Below are positions 9,047 to 18,689 of a stretch of DNA of 64,000 bases, piece after piece (position 1 is the stretch's first letter; each line of letters begins with the position of its first letter). Source of the DNA: GWE2-40-63 sp050179685 (GTDB lineage Bacteria > Bacteroidota > Bacteroidia > Bacteroidales > SZUA-534); contig JBFXEW010000008.1 in NCBI GenBank assembly GCA_050179685.1, positions 77,287-141,286 on the forward strand, written 5' to 3'. Made by a program: the position numbers and the translations under genes. The notes under the pieces were generated by a model. That model did no database searches. It saw only the letters and a list, made by a program, of their open reading frames with translations, and was not told the DNA's origin.

Positions 9047-9745
9047 GCTGGTTTGAGTAAAAAAAACTTTTTTGAGCCAAAACAACAGTGGGTTTGAGCT
9101 CAAACCACTTGCAAAAATGCTGTGAGCAAGGGAACAGCGCTCAAACCAGGTGTAAAAGGAAAAATCCCCAGGGGAACAGAGCTCAAACCACTTGAAAAAG
9201 TTCTGTTCCCGAGGGAACAGAGCCCAAACCAATTGAAAAAGCCATTGTTACCCGGGGAACAGAGCTAAAACCACTGGCAAAAGCAATGTTCCCTGGGGAA
9301 CAGAGCCAAAACCAATGGAAAAATCAAAAACTCCCATGGGAACAGAGCTCAAACCACTTGACAAAACCAATGTTACCTGAGGAACAGAGCTAAAACCACT
9401 GGCAAAAGCAATGTTCCCTGGGGAACAGAGCCAAAACCAATGGTAAAATCAAAAACTCCCATGGGAACAGAGCTCAAACCACTTGACAAAACAATTGTTC
9501 CCACGGCAACAGAACTCAAACCAATGGAAAAAACGCTGTCTGTAACGAAACAAAGCCAAAACCACTTGAAAAAGTAATTGTCGCCCGGGGAACAGCGCTC
9601 AAACCAACTGCAGATGCTCTGTCTTTTTGCTCACAGAGCTCAAACCAAGTGTAAATACTTCAACTTTTTGCTCACAGAGCAAAAACCAATTGCAGAAGCA
9701 TCTGTGAGTAAACGAACAGAGCTAAAATCGCTTGCAAAAGCTCAG
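9047..9745. repeat. Tandem array of about 16 units of 41-42 bp
   Basis: The core GGGAACAGAGCTCAAACC recurs with small changes at about 9131, 9173, 9214, 9256, 9297, 9340, 9381, 9422, 9465 and onward to about 9717. Between cores lies a short variable A-rich piece that ends in TTCCC, so each boundary forms a TTCCC-nn-GGGAA palindrome. Two blocks, 9244-9363 and 9369-9488, are near-identical three-unit repeats. Unit lengths of both 41 and 42 break any reading frame, so the array is non-coding. It occupies most of the gap between 9008 and 10095. Confidence 0.85.
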
Positions 9746-9881
9746 CCTGCTCCAAATTATATATTACAAAAAGTTTTTTTACCCCTTGTTCATCCAAATA
9801 CCCATGCCCAACAAAAAGAATTAACAAGTAATTAAGAGTTTTTTGTCTTATATTTAAAATTAATAGCGTATTTTAGTAAAA

Positions 9882-10058
9882 ACATGAGTTCGATGTAAAA
9901 AAAACAGAATGAAAACTATTTAAAAAGAAATTGAATTCACCCCTAAAGTCTCCGCCGGGGCGGAACACATTTTCCAAATTAATTTTTCATCTGAGAAGGG
10001 GCTGTCCCCCTTTGAAGGGGGTTAGGGGGATGAATATTCTTATGTCGAACTCACGTTA
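9882..10058. repeat. TIR-bearing 177-bp element, copy A
   Basis: The ends read ATGAGTTCGA on the left and TCGAACTCACGTTA on the right, an imperfect inverted repeat. The interior (cacccctaaagtc, then gtccccctttgaaggggg) is shared with copies at 54946-55123 and 55505-55679. It encodes no protein and resembles a MITE. Its right end lies 37 bases upstream of the histidine kinase start. Confidence 0.75.
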
Positions 10059-10095
10059 ACAAGTATTTCAGTCAAACGCAGTAAAAACTTACTAT

Positions 10096-12054
10096 TTGTT
10101 ACAAACGAAACGTAAAAACAGCAATGGAAGCCGGCAATACCCCTTGGGGCTTCTGAAAAAAACACTATTGGTTATAAGCCTTTTTGTTTATGGTGACCTG
10201 GTGGCTTTCGAAGTATCAGCCGACAGCATTCAAAGGCAGATTAATCAACAAATCGACAGTAGTTTAAATTGGTCGAACCGAAATCCCGATCGGGCTTTGC
10301 AAATAGCCCTACAGGCCTTACCAAAAGCAGACCAACACCAGTTATTACGCGAAAAAGCTGACTTGTTGCGAATTATTGGACTCGTTATGTTCTATAAAGT
10401 GGACTATTCGCAGGCCCTCGACTATTTTATGCAGAGCAGGGACCTGAGCCGGCAAATAGCTTACCTGAAAGGCGAAGCTGCGGCACTGAACAACATCTCG
10501 GTAGTTTATCAGGAACAAAAACTTTATTCGCAAACCCTGAAGATGGATAGCACCGTACTGAAACTCCGACTGCAACTGGGTGATCCGGAGCTTATAGCGG
10601 GCAGTTACAATAACCTGGCGGTATCGTTCGAGTACCTAAACCAGCCCCGCGAAGCCCTGTTAAACTATCACAAAGCGGTTAACATTTCAAAAAATGCCGC
10701 ACTCGAGAACTCCCTAAGCCTTTATTATAATAACATTGGAAAAATACACCTGAAAAACCGGCAACCCGACTCGGCTTATCGGTATTTTAACAAGAGTCTG
10801 GCTTTAAGCCGGAAGCAAAACAACTTACAGATGCAAACCAATGCCTTAACCTATCTGGGCACCTATTACATTCAGCAAAACCAGCCCCTAAAAGCCATCG
10901 GGCATCTTGAAAAAAGCCTCGCAATTGCCCAATCCATTGGTATTGTTTACGAAATTGAATCGGCCGCCAAACAACTGCACCAGGCTTATGCCGCCACCGG
11001 AAGTTATGGCAAGGCTTATCGGGCACACCTCTTGTTTAAACAAATGGAAGACAGCGCCAACAACATGGAAACCATGCAAAAAATATTACAGATTGAAAAC
11101 GACCTTATATTTAACAAAGAGCGCGAACTTGAAAACACACGCAACGCAAACAAAGCCCTCGAAAACCAGGTAGAGCTTACCCGGCAAATGCAGTTCCGGA
11201 ACCTGAGCCTGCTGTCGACACTGGCGCTATTACTCATTTTACTTATTACTTACCGAAGTTATCAGCGAAAAAGCCGGAACAATCAGGCACTTAGAAAACA
11301 GAAAAACCAAATACTGGCACAAAAAGAAGAAATTGAAAGCCAACGCGACAAAATTGAAGCGCTCAACAACACCAAGGATAAATTCATGGCCATTATTGCC
11401 CACGACCTGCGGAACCCCCTGAGTGGTGTATATCGTTTATCGGAAATGATGATATCCGATTTTGAAAATATGGAAAAGAAAAAACTACGACTTTATACCG
11501 AACAAATTTTTCATTCGTCGGAAAAAGCTTTTGTTTTACTCGAAAACCTGTTGCAATGGGCCATGGTACAGTTGGGCAAACAGCCGGTAAAACCCGAAGC
11601 CATAAACATTACCGATATTCTTCACGATAACGTAGCCCTGCTCAACAGCCTGACCTGCCAAAAACAGATAACACTTACATTTGCTGATTGCAATCAATGC
11701 CTGATAATGGGCGACCGCCAAATGGTGAACACCATTGTACGTAACATTTTGTCGAATGCCGTAAAATTTACACCGCCCAAAGGTTCCATAAAAATATTTA
11801 CGCACGAAGAACCTGATTCCTGGACCATTGGGGTAAAAGATTCCGGTATTGGAATAGCATCCACCCACCTGCCCCATTTATTTAAACTATCAGAACAATC
11901 GAAAAAGATAGGAAATTCAAAAGAAAAAGGCACCGGGCTCGGACTGGTTCTTTGCAAAGAATTCATCGACCTAAACAAAGGCAAACTTAGTGTTGAAAGT
12001 CAACCCGACAAAGGCTCAACCTTTTACATCACCCTGCCCAAAGCGCATAATTAA
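10096..12054 (+). CDS. TPR-containing sensor histidine kinase
   Basis: A 652-residue sensor kinase. After an N-terminal signal-like hydrophobic segment (about 19-38) come tetratricopeptide repeats (about 50-330), a membrane helix (about 370-388), a coiled coil, a HisKA domain with the phosphorylated His436 in AHDLRNPLSG, and a HATPase domain with the N box near 545-558 and glycine boxes DSGIGI and GTGLGLVL. The TPRs should lie in the periplasm. There is no in-frame ATG: the frame opens after a TAA at 10057 inside the repeat element, and the likely start is TTG at 10096. No response regulator gene is adjacent. The start is the least certain point. Confidence 0.9.
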   Translation: MLQTKRKNSNGSRQYPLGLLKKTLLVISLFVYGDLVAFEVSADSIQRQINQQIDSSLNWSNRNPDRALQIALQALPKADQHQLLREKADLLRIIGLVMFYKVDYSQALDYFMQSRDLSRQIAYLKGEAAALNNISVVYQEQKLYSQTLKMDSTVLKLRLQLGDPELIAGSYNNLAVSFEYLNQPREALLNYHKAVNISKNAALENSLSLYYNNIGKIHLKNRQPDSAYRYFNKSLALSRKQNNLQMQTNALTYLGTYYIQQNQPLKAIGHLEKSLAIAQSIGIVYEIESAAKQLHQAYAATGSYGKAYRAHLLFKQMEDSANNMETMQKILQIENDLIFNKERELENTRNANKALENQVELTRQMQFRNLSLLSTLALLLILLITYRSYQRKSRNNQALRKQKNQILAQKEEIESQRDKIEALNNTKDKFMAIIAHDLRNPLSGVYRLSEMMISDFENMEKKKLRLYTEQIFHSSEKAFVLLENLLQWAMVQLGKQPVKPEAINITDILHDNVALLNSLTCQKQITLTFADCNQCLIMGDRQMVNTIVRNILSNAVKFTPPKGSIKIFTHEEPDSWTIGVKDSGIGIASTHLPHLFKLSEQSKKIGNSKEKGTGLGLVLCKEFIDLNKGKLSVESQPDKGSTFYITLPKAHN

Positions 12055-12099
12055 CCTCATAAAACAAAAAAAACCGATTGACTGTAACCATTCGTAGTA

Positions 12100-13010
12100 T
12101 TTCCCGACTTGTTGCTTGTTACTGGACGCTGGTTGCTGGTTACTGGTTACTGGTTACTGGTTACTGGTTGCTGGTTGCTGGATATTAGACTTCTAGATAA
12201 TAGTCTGGAGACTGGTTGCTGGAGACTGAAGACTGAAGACTGAAGACTGGTTACTGGAGACTGAAGACTGGTTACTGGAGACTGGTTACTGGTTATTGGA
12301 ATACTGAATCACAGAATCACTGGTTCACAGAATAACTGGTTCACTGGATAATAGACTATTAGATGCCTGCCCGATGATCAAGCGGGTTAGACTTTAGACT
12401 AAAGACTGTAGACCGGAGACTGGTTACTGGTTACTGGTCGCTTAAATTTAGTATCAAAAATCCGCTGAAATCAGCGCTTCTGTGGAACAGAATCAGCGTT
12501 ATCTGCGTTCCGATTTAGATATCCGGTGGCTTTTTGTGAAAGCTTCCTTATTAACGATTTTTAATTACGTTCCGTGAGGACTTCGTCGTTGCAGGTTTTA
12601 GATTAATTAAAACCATTAAGGATTTAAGAAAAGTTAAGGAATCGTAGCAGATTGCTGAAAACTGAAGACTGTAGACTGGTTACTGGAACACTGAATCACT
12701 GAATCACTGGTTCACTGGTTCACTGGATAATAGACTATTAGATGCCTGCCCGATGGTCAAGCGGGTTAGACTTTAGATATTAGACCAGAGACTGGAGACT
12801 GAAGACCGGAGACTGGTTACTGGAGACTTGTTGCTTGTTACTGGAGACTGGTTACTGGTTACTGGAATACTGAATCACAGAATCACTGGTTCACTGGTTC
12901 ACTGGTTCACTGAATAATAGACTATTAGATTCCTGCCCGATGGTCAAGCGGATTAGACATTAGACTGAAGACTGGAGACTGGAGACTGAAGACTGGTTAC
13001 TTAGTAAAGT
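12100..13010. repeat. ACTGGTT heptamer satellite with three larger repeats
   Basis: The 1.1-kb gap between 12055 and 13188 has no gene. It starts with head-to-tail heptamers (actggtt, with variants gctggtt, agactgg, agactga) and holds three larger repeats of about 120-150 bases near 12288-12450, 12661-12830 and 12835-12990. Each larger unit contains tgaatcac(a/t)gaatcactgg, aatagactattagat and cctgcccgatggtcaagcgg. Related sequence is present at 54900-55800. Confidence 0.8.
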
Positions 13011-13188
13011 AGAAATAAGAAAAAAAATAAAAAGCCAGCGCAAGAAATTAAACTTCGTGGCGTCAGAATAAGCAGTATTAAAAAAACAGAAAAGGAACAG
13101 ATCATGGTTGAGATAAGAAGTTAAGAGAACTACCGGGCAAAACGAAAAGCCCAATCGCAGCCTAATCAAAAAATTTAATCACTAAATA

Positions 13189-15630
13189 ATGAGAAAAATT
13201 GCACTAATCGTAATGGCCTTTGCCATTTTTCAGGCGAAAGCAGCTAATACCGAAACATCGGCCCCCAAAAAGGGTGACATTTACGGAACCATTGTCGATG
13301 CCAACACCAAACAGTTTGTGGAGTATGCCACCATTGCCCTGTATTCGAACGACAACAAATTAATTAACGGTGGAATATCAGACAGCGAAGGATATTTCCG
13401 ATTAAAAGGCACAGCTGCCGGAACCTATAAAATCACCATAACCTTTATGGGATACAAAACCCTCGACATTCCCAACATAAAAATAACACCCGAAACCAAA
13501 GAGGTCGATTTGGGAAGCATTAAACTGCATCCCAACGTACAGGAAATCGAAGCAGTTAACGTGGTAGCCGATCAGGCTTCGGTGCAATACCGCATCGATA
13601 AAAAAGTAGTGAACGTGAGTCAGCAACTTACGGCCAAATCGGGAACCGCAGTCGATATTCTCGAGAATGTGCCTTCGGTTAAAGTCGATATCGAGGGCAA
13701 TGTTACCCTGCGCGGAAGCGGCTCGTTTACCGTACTTATCGACGGTCGCCCCACAGCCCTCGAACCCAGCGATGCCCTGAGCCAGATTCCGGCCGGAGCC
13801 ATCGAAAATATTGAAATAATTACCAATCCCTCGGCCAAATACGAACCCGACGGAACCTCAGGTATTGTAAATATCATAACCAAAAAGAACCGCCTGAATG
13901 GTGTTTCGGGTATTATTAACGCCAACGTGGGAAACCAGGAACGCTATGGGGCCGATTTTACTTTGGATTTACGTCAGGACAAATGGCATTTTTACGTGGG
14001 AGGCGACTACAATCACATGACCCGCACCGGAACCAACGAATTAAACCGCTGGTCGAAACTCCCTGCATCCGATTCAACCTTCTACACCTTATCAGATGGC
14101 GAATTCCTGCGTAAGCGCGAATCGGCCAGTTTTAACGGGGGCGTTGATTGGTCGTTTACCAAAAACGATGTGCTGGGCCTGAATGTAAATGCCGGAATAC
14201 GTGACATGGGCGGAAGCTCAAGCCGCAATTACACCCAATGGTACGATTTGGGAGCCGACACCTCGCGCTACATTACCGATGACAATTCGACCCGGGGTGG
14301 AAGTTTTATTTCGGCAACTTTAGACTACAAACACACTTTTAACGGCAAAAAAGAACACTACCTGCAGGCGCAGTTCTACAAGAGCTACCGCGATATGAGC
14401 GACGAAGCCGAAAACTATTCCCGACTCTACGACCAAACCATATTTGAAGGAAAACGAACCACCGAAGATGGCCCGTCGGACGATCACCGCATTAAGATTG
14501 ATTACTCGCAACCGCTGGATTGGGGCGGAAAATTTGAAAGCGGATTCCACGTAAATCTCGACAACAGTCCCGAACATACCACTTTACAGGAATACAATAC
14601 AGCCACCCAGTCGTTCGACCCCGCTCCCGACCAGTTCGACAACCAAACCAGCTACCAGCGCAACACCTATGCAGCTTATGGAATTTTAGGCGGCGAATGG
14701 GGCGATTTTGGCTACCAGGGAGGCCTGCGTATGGAATATACCTACCAGCTACTGGAACTGGTTGAAACCGGTGAGTCGTACAAAATCGATCGCCCCGACT
14801 TTTTCCCAACCCTGCACTTCTCATACAACCTGCCGGCCAATCAGCAGGCCATGATAAGTTACACCCGCCGTATTGTTCGTCCCCGGGGCTGGTACCTGGA
14901 ACCTTTTATAACTTATATGGATGCCAACAATGTCAGGCAGGGTAATCCGGGTTTGATTCCCGAATATGTGAACTCCATGGATTTGGGATATCAGAAAAAA
15001 TTCAAACAGAACTTTGTTTCGCTCGAAGCCTATTATCGGGTAACTCAAAACAAAATTGAACGCATCCACCAGCCTTACAACGACGAAGGCGTTTGGTTGC
15101 AAACCTTCGAAAACATTGGTACCGATTATGCCTTAGGCCTTGAATTAATGGCCAACCTAAGTCCGGCAAAATGGTACACCACAAACCTTATGGCCGACCT
15201 TTACGACTACCGCCTGAAAGGCACTTTGGCCGACAGTACCATTAACCAGCACGATTTTAGCTGGACAGCCCGCTGGAACAACACCTTTAAGGCCGGGCCC
15301 AACACCCGTTTTCAGTTCGATCTGTTCTACCGCAGTCCCTCGGTAACTGCCCAGGGTCGCTCCGAAGGATTTTTCTCGACCAGTGCCGCCGTAAAACAGG
15401 ATTTCTTTAAACGGAAACTTTCGGCCACACTGCAAGTGCGCGATGTGTTTGGAACCTGGCAGCACGAACACACCACCTACGGTGTAAATTCGTATGCCTA
15501 CAGTTTATTCAAGCCCAATTCGCCTTTTGTAACCTTATCACTCAGCTACAAACTCAACAATTACAATAAAAAACGGAATGGACGGAGTGAAAACGGAGGC
15601 GAAGACATGGAAGAAGGTGGAGAATTTTAA
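13189..15630 (+). CDS. TonB-dependent outer-membrane receptor
   Basis: An 813-residue outer-membrane receptor. Residues 1-18 are a signal peptide. Residues about 28-115 form a CarboxypepD_reg-like beta-sandwich (GTIVDANTKQFVEYATIALY is its first part). Residues about 120-225 are the plug (VDILENVPSVKVDIEGNVTL, LIDGRPT, ENIEIITNPSAKYEPDGTSG). The rest is a 22-stranded-type barrel of the outer-membrane beta-barrel family seen in small non-SusC receptors, and no SusD partner follows. The C-terminus GGEDMEEGGEF is acidic and unusual for a barrel end, where an aromatic terminal strand (SLSYKLNNY) precedes it. Ligand unknown; iron chelates or peptides are possible. Confidence 0.92.
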   Translation: MRKIALIVMAFAIFQAKAANTETSAPKKGDIYGTIVDANTKQFVEYATIALYSNDNKLINGGISDSEGYFRLKGTAAGTYKITITFMGYKTLDIPNIKITPETKEVDLGSIKLHPNVQEIEAVNVVADQASVQYRIDKKVVNVSQQLTAKSGTAVDILENVPSVKVDIEGNVTLRGSGSFTVLIDGRPTALEPSDALSQIPAGAIENIEIITNPSAKYEPDGTSGIVNIITKKNRLNGVSGIINANVGNQERYGADFTLDLRQDKWHFYVGGDYNHMTRTGTNELNRWSKLPASDSTFYTLSDGEFLRKRESASFNGGVDWSFTKNDVLGLNVNAGIRDMGGSSSRNYTQWYDLGADTSRYITDDNSTRGGSFISATLDYKHTFNGKKEHYLQAQFYKSYRDMSDEAENYSRLYDQTIFEGKRTTEDGPSDDHRIKIDYSQPLDWGGKFESGFHVNLDNSPEHTTLQEYNTATQSFDPAPDQFDNQTSYQRNTYAAYGILGGEWGDFGYQGGLRMEYTYQLLELVETGESYKIDRPDFFPTLHFSYNLPANQQAMISYTRRIVRPRGWYLEPFITYMDANNVRQGNPGLIPEYVNSMDLGYQKKFKQNFVSLEAYYRVTQNKIERIHQPYNDEGVWLQTFENIGTDYALGLELMANLSPAKWYTTNLMADLYDYRLKGTLADSTINQHDFSWTARWNNTFKAGPNTRFQFDLFYRSPSVTAQGRSEGFFSTSAAVKQDFFKRKLSATLQVRDVFGTWQHEHTTYGVNSYAYSLFKPNSPFVTLSLSYKLNNYNKKRNGRSENGGEDMEEGGEF

Positions 15631-15646
15631 TTTATAAAAACAGCAT

Positions 15647-15692
15647 AAAACAACCCCAATGCTAAACTGGTCATTGGGGTTGTTTGTTTTTC
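15647..15692 (+). terminator. Intrinsic terminator after the TonB receptor
   Basis: AAACAACCCCAATG and CATTGGGGTTGTTT pair perfectly around a ten-base loop and are followed by GTTTTT. It lies 17 bases after the receptor stop codon. Confidence 0.9.
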
Positions 15693-15727
15693 GCAAACTG
15701 GGTTCTTTCAAGCTCAGCGAACTTTTC

Positions 15728-15735
15728 TATCTTTA
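15728..15735 (+). promoter_or_regulatory. Possible -7 box of the DUF2520-kdsC operon
   Basis: TATCTTTA matches seven of eight positions of TAnnTTTG and lies 20 bases upstream of the DUF2520 start. No clear -33 element was found. Confidence 0.35.
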
Positions 15736-15755
15736 CACAGTAAAAAGGGGAAGCT

Positions 15756-16520
15756 ATGAAAATATCCATTGTAGGTTCGGGAAATGTGGCAACCAACCTG
15801 GCCATCAACCTAAAAGACTCGGGTCATCAGATAATTCAAATTGCCGGAACCAATGCCGCCGGAATAACCTCGCTGGCATACCGGGTAAATGCCACAGCAG
15901 TTAACGATCTGAAGCAAATCGACAGCACCGTCGATTTATTACTGCTTTGCGTAAAGGATCAGGCACTGGAACAGGTGGCCGATGCACTGCCCAAAAGTGA
16001 CAGCCTGGTAGTGCACACCTCAGGCAGTGTAGCCATCGATGTGTTGCATAAATTCCGAAACCATGGCGTGTTTTATCCGCTCCAGACTTTTTCAAAAGAA
16101 CATGTAACCAGCCTGAATCAGGTGCCGTTTTGTATTGAAGCCAATTCAAAAACAAACGAGGAGTTGTTGCTCAACCTGGCCCGTGAACTTGGGGCAAAAC
16201 ACTTAACCATCAATTCGCAGCAACGCAAACAATGCCATGTGGCTGCAGTTTTTGCCAATAATTTCAGCAATCACATGTATGCCATTGCGGAATCCATCCT
16301 GCAAAAAGAAAACCTGCCTTTCGAAGTGTTACGGCCCTTAATTCAGGAAACCGTCCGGAAGATTGAGTTCCTTTCGCCCACCGATGCCCAAACCGGTCCG
16401 GCACGCCGGAACGATGAAGCGGTAATGGCCGATCACCTGAACCAACTAAAATCGGACAAATTGGAAAAAATATATAGATTTGTGAGCGAGAGTATCGCCA
16501 GCTATTATACCTCGAAATAA
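15756..16520 (+). CDS. Rossmann-like and DUF2520 domain protein
   Basis: A 254-residue protein. The N-terminal half is an NAD(P)-binding Rossmann fold with the glycine motif GSGNVATNLA (residues 7-16). The C-terminal half is the helical DUF2520 domain, resembling the pyrroline-5-carboxylate reductase/6-phosphogluconate dehydrogenase architecture (HVAAVFANNFSNHMYA and the DAQTGPARRND loop). It is probably a small dehydrogenase or reductase whose substrate is unknown. It is first in a same-strand run with kdsC, a prenyltransferase and maf, an order I recognise in other Bacteroidota. A GGGGA ribosome-binding-like sequence precedes the ATG. Confidence 0.88.
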   Translation: MKISIVGSGNVATNLAINLKDSGHQIIQIAGTNAAGITSLAYRVNATAVNDLKQIDSTVDLLLLCVKDQALEQVADALPKSDSLVVHTSGSVAIDVLHKFRNHGVFYPLQTFSKEHVTSLNQVPFCIEANSKTNEELLLNLARELGAKHLTINSQQRKQCHVAAVFANNFSNHMYAIAESILQKENLPFEVLRPLIQETVRKIEFLSPTDAQTGPARRNDEAVMADHLNQLKSDKLEKIYRFVSESIASYYTSK

Positions 16521-16570
16521 ACAATAAATGCAGCAATCGCTTGCTGCAAAATAAATTTAGTATAGTACAA

Positions 16571-17104
16571 ATGAGCAATTTTAAAGAAGATTTACGAAAA
16601 GTTAAGGCCTTTGTGTTCGATGTGGATGGAGTGTTTACCGACAGCATGCTTTATTGCATGGCCGACGGCGAACAAGTGCGGGCAATGAATGCCAAAGATG
16701 GATTTGCTGTACGCTTTGCACAAAAACAGGGCTTCCCCATCGGAATTATAAGCGCCGGACAAAACAATGTGGGTACCATCAAACGTTTGGAATACTTAGA
16801 TATCGAAGATTTATACATGGGTTCGTTTAAGAAAACTGAATCCTTAACACATTTTGCCGAAAAATACGGATTGTCGACCGACCATATTTTATATATGGGC
16901 GACGATATTCCCGATTATCCGGTGTTAAAAATGGTGGGTGTACCTACTTGCCCGGGCGATGCAGCCATTGAAATTAAACAGATATCGAAATATATTTCGA
17001 ACATCGACGGAGGCAAAGGCTGTGTTCGCGATGTGATTGAGCAGGTATTGCGTGCTCAGGGCAAATGGGTCGATTTAAGTACAGATAAACCTGATATACT
17101 ATAA
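16571..17104 (+). CDS. kdsC: KDO-8-phosphate phosphatase, HAD family
   Basis: A 177-residue C0-type HAD phosphatase without a cap domain, the length expected for KdsC. It releases phosphate from 3-deoxy-D-manno-octulosonate 8-phosphate in the lipopolysaccharide core pathway. The nucleophile motif is FDVDGVFTD, with Asp17 and Asp19; the later motifs are SAGQ, K (in GSFKKTE) and GDDIPDYP. I use the ATG at 16571 because the longer open frame begins with TTG and adds ten residues not expected in the family. It is two bases from the next gene, so the genes are probably cotranscribed. Confidence 0.93.
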   Translation: MSNFKEDLRKVKAFVFDVDGVFTDSMLYCMADGEQVRAMNAKDGFAVRFAQKQGFPIGIISAGQNNVGTIKRLEYLDIEDLYMGSFKKTESLTHFAEKYGLSTDHILYMGDDIPDYPVLKMVGVPTCPGDAAIEIKQISKYISNIDGGKGCVRDVIEQVLRAQGKWVDLSTDKPDIL

Positions 17105-17106
17105 CT

Positions 17107-18084
17107 ATGTTAAAATACCTAAAGCTAATCCGGATCCACAACCTGCTCATGGTTCCATTAACCATGTATCTTTTGCGCTATGGAATTATTGAACCCATCT
17201 TAACCTATGGATACAGCTTTGCTTTGGGTCAGGACATGGAACTGCAACTACCCTTTGGCCTGTTTAACCTGCTCATAGGAATAAACATGCTTTTGGGAGC
17301 CGCTGGTTATGTAATTAACGACTATTTCGATCGAAAAATTGACAGCATTAACCGACCCGGCGAGGTTATCGTGGGGCAAAGCATCCACCGGCGTTTTGCC
17401 ATAATACTGCACTTTACGCTAAACGCCATAGCCGTGCTTATGGCCGGGTATCTGTCGTGGTATTTCCGTAAACCATTTATTTTTGTGATGTATCTGATGA
17501 TTTCCGGAATTTTTTGGCTGTATTCAACCACATATAAAAAACAATTTCTGGTGGGGAATCTGATTGTTGCCCTGGGCACAGCCATGATTCCGCTTCAACT
17601 GGCCTATTTCGACATTTCAGCATTGATACAAACCTACGGCCCGGCCATGGTAGCCAAAGGTTTATCGTTTAAAATTCTGTTTGCCTGGCTGGCCACCTTT
17701 GCCTTGTTCGCCTTTCTGACAAACCTGGTACGCGAGATAATAAAAGATTTGGAAGACTTTGAAGGAGATGCTTCGTACGGATGTAATTCGCTACCCGTAG
17801 TATTGGGAATAAAGGCAACAAAAGGAGTGGTTGTGGTTTTAAATGCAATTACAGCAATTCTTCTTACCTATGTTTACTTTACCTACATTACCGATCCCCT
17901 GTCAAAATGGTATCTGCTGCTTTTAATTGTAATCCCTTTGCTCCTGGTTGCTTTCCTTATAACCCGGGCCAAAACCCAAAAACATTACCACTGGCTTAGT
18001 CAGGCCATAAAACTTATTATGTTGGTGGGTATTTTGTATGCCCTGGTGGCACGATACCTCATGCAATTCATTTTTAACCTGTAA
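17107..18084 (+). CDS. UbiA-family prenyltransferase
   Basis: A 325-residue membrane protein with about eight helices. Both aspartate-rich motifs of the UbiA superfamily are present: NDYFDRKID (from Asn71) and the second one in REIIKDLEDFEGD. They bind the Mg-diphosphate of a polyprenyl donor. In Bacteroidota the copy next to kdsC and maf is usually annotated as geranylgeranylglycerol-phosphate geranylgeranyltransferase, but menaquinone or heme prenyltransferases share these motifs, so the acceptor is left open. The stop codon lies two bases before the maf ATG. Confidence 0.88.
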   Translation: MLKYLKLIRIHNLLMVPLTMYLLRYGIIEPILTYGYSFALGQDMELQLPFGLFNLLIGINMLLGAAGYVINDYFDRKIDSINRPGEVIVGQSIHRRFAIILHFTLNAIAVLMAGYLSWYFRKPFIFVMYLMISGIFWLYSTTYKKQFLVGNLIVALGTAMIPLQLAYFDISALIQTYGPAMVAKGLSFKILFAWLATFALFAFLTNLVREIIKDLEDFEGDASYGCNSLPVVLGIKATKGVVVVLNAITAILLTYVYFTYITDPLSKWYLLLLIVIPLLLVAFLITRAKTQKHYHWLSQAIKLIMLVGILYALVARYLMQFIFNL

Positions 18085-18085
18085 T

Positions 18086-18667
18086 ATGGATCAAACGCTT
18101 CTGAATAATTATCAAATTATACTTGCATCGCAATCGCCCCGAAGACAACAGCTGCTTAAAGAACTTGGACTGAATTTCACCATCGAGGTACGGGAGGTTG
18201 ACGAGGTATATCCCGGACACCTGCAACGCGAAGAAATTCCGGTTTACCTGGCTCAACTTAAAGCAAAAGCCTTTGAAAACAGCATCAGCGAAAACCAATT
18301 GCTTATTACAGCCGACACCATTGTTTGGCTAAACAACCAGGTTTTGGGCAAACCCACCGATTTTGCCGATGCTTTTAAAATGCTTCAGTCCCTGTCGGGA
18401 AACACGCATACGGTTTATACCGGTGTTTGCTTAAAAAGCAGCAAAAAAGAATCATCCTTCTGGGCTAAAACCGATGTTCACTTCAAAACTTTAAGCGACG
18501 AAGAAATTACTTCTTACCTGAATACGCATAAACCTTACGACAAAGCCGGTGCCTATGGAATTCAGGAATGGATTGGCTATATTGGCATCGAACATATTGA
18601 GGGTTCTTACTTTAATGTAATGGGACTCCCGGTGCAAAAACTCTACGAACAGTTAAAACAATTTTAA
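18086..18667 (+). CDS. maf: Maf-family nucleotide pyrophosphatase
   Basis: A 193-residue protein of the Maf/HAM1-like fold that hydrolyses non-canonical or selected nucleoside triphosphates (dTTP/UTP type for YhdE-like members). Diagnostic sequences are ASQSPRRQQLL at residues 14-24 and TADTIVW, which holds the catalytic aspartate, followed by LGKP and YDKAGAYGIQ. The ATG at 18086 is chosen because the frame upstream overlaps the prenyltransferase gene and adds a non-homologous extension. It is the last gene of this four-gene run; the peptidase gene follows after 22 bases and may share the transcript. Confidence 0.93.
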   Translation: MDQTLLNNYQIILASQSPRRQQLLKELGLNFTIEVREVDEVYPGHLQREEIPVYLAQLKAKAFENSISENQLLITADTIVWLNNQVLGKPTDFADAFKMLQSLSGNTHTVYTGVCLKSSKKESSFWAKTDVHFKTLSDEEITSYLNTHKPYDKAGAYGIQEWIGYIGIEHIEGSYFNVMGLPVQKLYEQLKQF

Positions 18668-18689
18668 ATACCTGTAAAACAAACTTGTT

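Noticed and set aside
9047..9745. CRISPR array
   Set aside because: Units are 41-42 bases, with imperfect cores and short variable parts shared between units; no cas genes and no spacers of normal length.
9017..9835. Open frames on both strands across the 42-bp array
   Set aside because: Unit lengths of 41 and 42 shift the frame; the sequences are satellite translations without a start signal.
16541..16570. Longer KdsC start (TTG)
   Set aside because: Adds ten residues not expected in KdsC, and an ATG with normal spacing is at 16571.
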